From positions 243,427 through 307,426 of the forward strand of contig NZ_JAFCKJ010000009.1 of NCBI RefSeq assembly GCF_018130465.1: a DNA stretch of 64,000 nucleotides, given 5' to 3'. Under the pieces are notes generated by a model. That model was not told the DNA's origin. It saw nothing but the letters and a program-made list of their open reading frames with translations, and searched no databases. Below are positions 60,915 to 64,000 of this stretch, one piece after another. The stretch's first letter is position 1; each line of letters opens with the position of its first letter. Position numbers and translations under genes: made by a program. This DNA comes from Bradyrhizobium canariense (lineage in GTDB: Bacteria; Pseudomonadota; Alphaproteobacteria; Rhizobiales; Xanthobacteraceae).

Positions 60915-61727
60915 ATGGGAAGTTACGATGTGAGTGACGAGAGCCCTGAAAGGCGCTTTCGCACCTTGTTCATTTCCGACGTTCATCTCGGAGCTCGCGG
61001 TTCACAAGCCGACCTTCTGCTCGACTTCCTGCGTTTCCATGATGCCGACACGATCTATCTCGTCGGAGACATCGTCGACGGCTGGGCGCTGAAATCGAGC
61101 TGGCATTGGCCGCAATCGCATAACGACCTGGTCCAGAAGCTTTTGCGCAAGGCGCGCAAGGGCGCCAAGGTCATCTACATCCCCGGCAATCACGACGAGT
61201 TCCTGCGCAACTATTACGGCACGCATTTCGGCGGCATCGACGTCGTCGAGAATACCGTCCACACCGGCGCGGACGGCAAGCGCTATCTCGTCATCCACGG
61301 CGACATCTTCGACCTCGTGGTGCAGAACGCACGCTGGCTCGCCCATCTCGGCGACAAGGCCTACGACTTTGCGATCCAGCTGAATCGCTTCGTCAACTTC
61401 TTCCGGCGCATGTTCAAAGTGCCCTATTGGTCGCTGTCGCAATGGGCCAAGCAGAAGGTCAAGAACGCCGTCAACTATATCGGCGCGTTCGAGCAGGCGC
61501 TCGCCGCCGAGGCGCGGCGCCACGACGCCGACGGCGTGATCTGCGGCCACATCCACTACGCGGTGATCCGCGACGAGGGCGGCATCCGCTACATGAATTG
61601 CGGCGACTGGGTCGAGAGCTGCACGGCGCTGGTCGAGCACGACGACGGCCATTTCGAGATCATCACCTGGGCGGACCAGGCGCAGAAGCCGGCACAAGTC
61701 CCGCAGGTCGCAGCAAGGGCAGCCTGA
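60915..61727 (+). CDS. Calcineurin-like metallophosphoesterase, UDP-2,3-diacylglucosamine diphosphatase (LpxH-like)
   Basis: 270 residues. Full metallophosphatase motif set: FISDVHLG (DxH), VGDIVDGW, IPGNHDEFLRN, VIHGDIFD, and CGHIHYAVI near residue 215. It is of the LpxH-like branch, but with a hydrophobic/basic insertion (NRFVNFFRRMFKVPYWSLSQWAKQKVKNA) that could bind membranes. Many alphaproteobacteria use LpxI for the lipid A step, so this may act on another phospholipid or sugar diphosphate. It overlaps the following GT4 gene (TGATG), indicating a joint role in lipid or glycolipid formation. Confidence 0.82.
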   Translation: MGSYDVSDESPERRFRTLFISDVHLGARGSQADLLLDFLRFHDADTIYLVGDIVDGWALKSSWHWPQSHNDLVQKLLRKARKGAKVIYIPGNHDEFLRNYYGTHFGGIDVVENTVHTGADGKRYLVIHGDIFDLVVQNARWLAHLGDKAYDFAIQLNRFVNFFRRMFKVPYWSLSQWAKQKVKNAVNYIGAFEQALAAEARRHDADGVICGHIHYAVIRDEGGIRYMNCGDWVESCTALVEHDDGHFEIITWADQAQKPAQVPQVAARAA

Positions 61728-62770
61728 TGCGTATCCTGGTCGCGACCGACGCCTGGCACCCGCAAGTCAACGGTGTGGTTCGGACGCTGACCAAGCTTGC
61801 TGAAGCGGCCAAGGGCCTCCACGTCGAATTCTCGTTCCTGACGCCGCAATCGTTTCGCACCTTTGCGATGCCGAGCTATCGCGACGTGCGTCTGGCGATG
61901 CCGCGGCCGGGCAGAATCGCAAAGCTGATCGAGGAGGCTTGCCCCGACAGCATCCATATCGCGACGGAAGGGCCGATCGGCCTGATGGTCCGCCGCTACT
62001 GCCGCCAGCGCAAGCTGCCCTTCACGACCAGCTTCCACACCCGCTTCCCCGAATATGTCCGCGCCCGGGTGCCGGTTCCGGAATCCCTGATCTGGCGGGC
62101 GCTGCGCCGATTCCACAGCCCCAGCCGCGCCGTGATGGCGGCAACGCCTGCGCTCGCCCGCGAGCTGACCGACCGCGGCTTCGACAATGTCGTGCTGTGG
62201 CCGCGCGGCGTCGACACCCATTTGTTCCATCCCCGCGCGATTGATCTCTGCCTGCCGGCGCCGGTGTTCCTCTCGGTCGGCCGGGTCGCGGTGGAGAAGA
62301 ATCTCGAGGCGTTTCTCGAGCTCGACCTGCCCGGCACCAAGGTGATCGTCGGCGACGGTCCGGCGCGTGTCGCGCTGGAGGAGGCCTATCCGGACGCGAT
62401 CTTCCTCGGCGAGAAGCACGGCGAGGAACTGGCGGACATCTACGCTGCCGCCGACGTCTTCGTGTTTCCGAGCAAGACCGACACGTTCGGCCTGGTTCTG
62501 CTCGAGGCGCTGGCAAGCGGCCTGCCGGTCGCGGCCTTTCCGGTGAAGGGGCCCCGCGACGTGGTCGGCGATGCGCCGGTCGGCGCGCTCGATCACGATC
62601 TGCACAGCGCCTGCTTCGCCGCGCTGGACATATCCCGGCAGGACTGCGTCGAATTCGCCGCCAACTACACCTGGGAGGCCTCGGCCCGGGCTTTTATCGA
62701 CAGCATCCAGGCGGTCGGCGCGGTGCTGCCGGGCCGGAACGGGGCCGAGCCGGCGCGATTCGTCGCCTGA
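61727..62770 (+). CDS. Glycosyltransferase family 4 (MgtA/SqdX-like)
   Basis: 347 residues from ATG 61727, coupled to the phosphoesterase stop. GT-B retaining enzyme: MRILVATDAWHPQVNGVVRTL (N-terminal GxxxN typical of SqdX/PimB/MgtA), TSFHTRFPEYVRARV, LWPRGVDTHLFHPRA, LSVGRVAVEKNLEAFLEL, and FPSKTDTFGLVLLEALASGLPV (E-x7-E). Relatives glycosylate diacylglycerol. A glycolipid synthase working with the adjacent phosphatase is a plausible reading. Confidence 0.88.
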   Translation: MRILVATDAWHPQVNGVVRTLTKLAEAAKGLHVEFSFLTPQSFRTFAMPSYRDVRLAMPRPGRIAKLIEEACPDSIHIATEGPIGLMVRRYCRQRKLPFTTSFHTRFPEYVRARVPVPESLIWRALRRFHSPSRAVMAATPALARELTDRGFDNVVLWPRGVDTHLFHPRAIDLCLPAPVFLSVGRVAVEKNLEAFLELDLPGTKVIVGDGPARVALEEAYPDAIFLGEKHGEELADIYAAADVFVFPSKTDTFGLVLLEALASGLPVAAFPVKGPRDVVGDAPVGALDHDLHSACFAALDISRQDCVEFAANYTWEASARAFIDSIQAVGAVLPGRNGAEPARFVA

Positions 62771-62832
62771 GAGCCTAAATCCTCGCGCGGAGATGTCTTG
62801 CCCGCGCCTCATCCGCCGCGATAACATCTGAT

Positions 62833-63816
62833 ATGACCGAACAGCTCCTCCCGATCGGCCCTGCCGATATCGATGCCGCGGCGCGCGTGATCGCACCCTT
62901 TGCCGTCCGCACCCCGCTGCTGTCCTTTCCCGTGCTCAACGAGCGCGTCGGTGCAAAGGTGTTCCTGAAGCCGGAGATGCTCCAGCGCACCGGCTCGTTC
63001 AAGTTCCGCGGTGCCTTCAACAAGGTCGCCTCGATCCCGCAGGACAAGCGCGCCGGCGGCGTGGTCGCCTTCTCCTCTGGCAACCATGCCCAGGGCGTGG
63101 CGGCGGCGGCAAAGATCCTCGACATGCAGGCGACCATCGTGATGCCGGCGGATGCGCCGCTGTCGAAGCGCGAGCGCACCAAATCCTATGGCGCCGAGGT
63201 CGTGCTCTACGACCGCTACAACGACGACCGCGAGGCGATCTCGCGCGGCATCGCCGAGAAGCGCGGCGCGACGCTGGTCAGGCCCTATGACGATCCCTTC
63301 GTGATCGCGGGGCAGGGCACCGCCGGCCGCGAGATCGCCGAAGACATGGCGGCGCTTGGCCTCAGCCCCGACATCGTGGTGGCCCCGGCTTCCGGCGGCG
63401 GCCTCATCGCCGGCGTCGCGACCGCGATCAAGGCGCGTTATCCGCAGGCGCAGATCGTGGTGGCCGAGCCCGAGGCGTTCGACGATCACGGCCTGTCGCT
63501 AACCGCGGGCCATCGCGAGCCGCATGCCCCCGCTGGCCGCACCATCTGCGATGCGCTGATGGCCCTGATCCCCGGCGAGATGACCTTTGCGATCAACAGC
63601 AAGCTGCTCGCGCGCGGCGTCACCGCATCCGACAAGGAAGTCGGCGCGGCTGTTGCCTTTGCCTACCGCGAGCTGAAGCTCGTGGTCGAGCCGGGCGGTG
63701 CGGTGGGCCTGGCCGCGCTGCTTGCGGGGCGTCTTGATGTCGCCGGCAAGAACGTCGTCATCGTGCTCTCCGGCGGCAATGTCGACGCCGATCTGTTTGC
63801 CGAGTTGGTGGCCTGA
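62833..63816 (+). CDS. Threonine/serine dehydratase (PLP fold-type II)
   Basis: 327 residues. PLP Lys in GSFKFRGAFNKVASI near residue 58, the Asn loop SSGNHAQGVA, PLP-phosphate loop ASGGGLIAGVA near 188, and SGGNVDADL at the end. There is no C-terminal ACT regulatory domain, so this is the catabolic or serine-racemase-like type rather than biosynthetic IlvA. It yields 2-oxobutanoate or pyruvate plus ammonia. Monocistronic on present evidence. Confidence 0.9.
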   Translation: MTEQLLPIGPADIDAAARVIAPFAVRTPLLSFPVLNERVGAKVFLKPEMLQRTGSFKFRGAFNKVASIPQDKRAGGVVAFSSGNHAQGVAAAAKILDMQATIVMPADAPLSKRERTKSYGAEVVLYDRYNDDREAISRGIAEKRGATLVRPYDDPFVIAGQGTAGREIAEDMAALGLSPDIVVAPASGGGLIAGVATAIKARYPQAQIVVAEPEAFDDHGLSLTAGHREPHAPAGRTICDALMALIPGEMTFAINSKLLARGVTASDKEVGAAVAFAYRELKLVVEPGGAVGLAALLAGRLDVAGKNVVIVLSGGNVDADLFAELVA

Positions 63817-63835
63817 GAGCAGTTTCGCTGCGGCC

Positions 63836-63878
63836 CATCCTTCGAGGCGCCCGCTTTGGCGGGCTCCTCAGGATGAGG
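63836..63878. repeat. Dispersed palindromic repeat, intact copy
   Basis: CATCC...GGATG outer arms and an inner hairpin GCCCGC-TTTG-GCGGGC (63849-63864). A common Bradyrhizobium-type intergenic palindrome following the dehydratase. Confidence 0.7.
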
Positions 63879-63923
63879 ACGGAGTGCGCGGCAGCAGTTT
63901 CAACCGGTACCGATGCTGATTAG

Positions 63924-64000
63924 CCTCATCCTGAGAGCCTGACTCAAAAAGGGTAGACACCCTCAAGGTCTGGCCAGACGGCGAGTTAAGAGCCTCAGAT
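63924..64000. other. Truncated palindrome copy joined to unrelated sequence at the window edge
   Basis: CCTCATCCTGAG at 63924-63935 reproduces the reverse complement of the preceding repeat's end (CTCAGGATGAGG), then the expected continuation is replaced by AGCCTGACTCAAAAAGGG and further sequence with no recognisable gene up to base 64000. This could be the edge of an insertion sequence that landed in the repeat. Too short to identify. Confidence 0.35.

Overview
The window reads as chromosomal DNA of a Bradyrhizobium-like alphaproteobacterium (order Hyphomicrobiales). The evidence is high GC with strongly GC-biased third positions, short palindromic dispersed repeats of the type scattered through Bradyrhizobium/Rhodopseudomonas genomes, a DUF1127 protein, a CtrA-type TTAA-N7-TTAAC box and a heptose/O-antigen LPS region. 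This placement is inference from gene content. I see no rRNA, tRNA, CRISPR array, intact transposase or replication origin.

Layout. 1-5.8 kb: a branched-chain-amino-acid-type ABC transporter operon (5'-truncated binding protein, livH, livM, livG, livF) followed by a MetE C-terminal-domain-like methyltransferase. 6.0-7.8 kb (minus): a secreted TPR/caspase-like protein. 7.9-12.1 kb: an activated-methyl-cycle block (HTH-like/methyltransferase-like protein, metK, ahcY). 12.2-17.2 kb: a lower-GC accessory cassette (SxtJ-like membrane protein, a 49-aa DUF5989-like protein, a carbamoyltransferase fused to a methyltransferase, an SGNH-hydrolase-like protein). An 84-bp fragment homologous to the flavin monooxygenase gene on its far side lies at its left edge. 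17.2-21.8 kb: Baeyer-Villiger-type monooxygenase, MFS transporter, an SDR without the canonical Tyr, and a divergent LysR regulator. 21.9-27 kb: a CtrA-box small gene, a frameshifted lpxO, a Spy-like periplasmic protein, a SnoaL-like protein, an FAH-family hydrolase and an MsbA-like ABC exporter.

27-47.2 kb is a surface-polysaccharide region. It holds galE, core glycosyltransferases, waaF, hldD, hldE, an O-antigen ligase, a WbpM-type dehydratase, a WbuB-like transferase, a WecA/WbpL-like initiating transferase, a UPF0104 flippase-like protein, UDP-glucuronate epimerase, manC, a WbpB-like dehydrogenase, a WbpE-like aminotransferase and murJ. Together these could make ADP-heptose, GDP-mannose, UDP-sugars and an amino-sugar O-antigen and join it to the lipid A core.

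47.3-55.6 kb is mixed metabolism: SRPBCC protein, DUF1127 protein, an unaccompanied CoxL-type molybdenum hydroxylase large subunit, cytochrome c', a ModA-like binding protein, a gamma-synthase-family PLP enzyme, a CHRD protein and a diheme cytochrome c. 55.7-59.4 kb is a compact locus with a PF14907-like nucleotidyltransferase facing GT2, HPr-kinase-like and PqqD-like genes. It resembles peptide/glycan-modifying systems but has no recognisable precursor. 59.5-63.8 kb: a stand-alone Lrp/AsnC ligand-binding domain, thiD, an LpxH-like phosphatase overlapping a GT4 gene, and a threonine/serine dehydratase. The right edge ends in a dispersed repeat whose second copy is cut short, possibly by a mobile element.

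Most attractive leads: the carbamoyltransferase cassette and its flanking monooxygenase fragment; the PqqD/HprK/GT2/nucleotidyltransferase locus; the CtrA/GANTC promoter of a 51-aa protein; and structured leaders in the SAM-cycle block.
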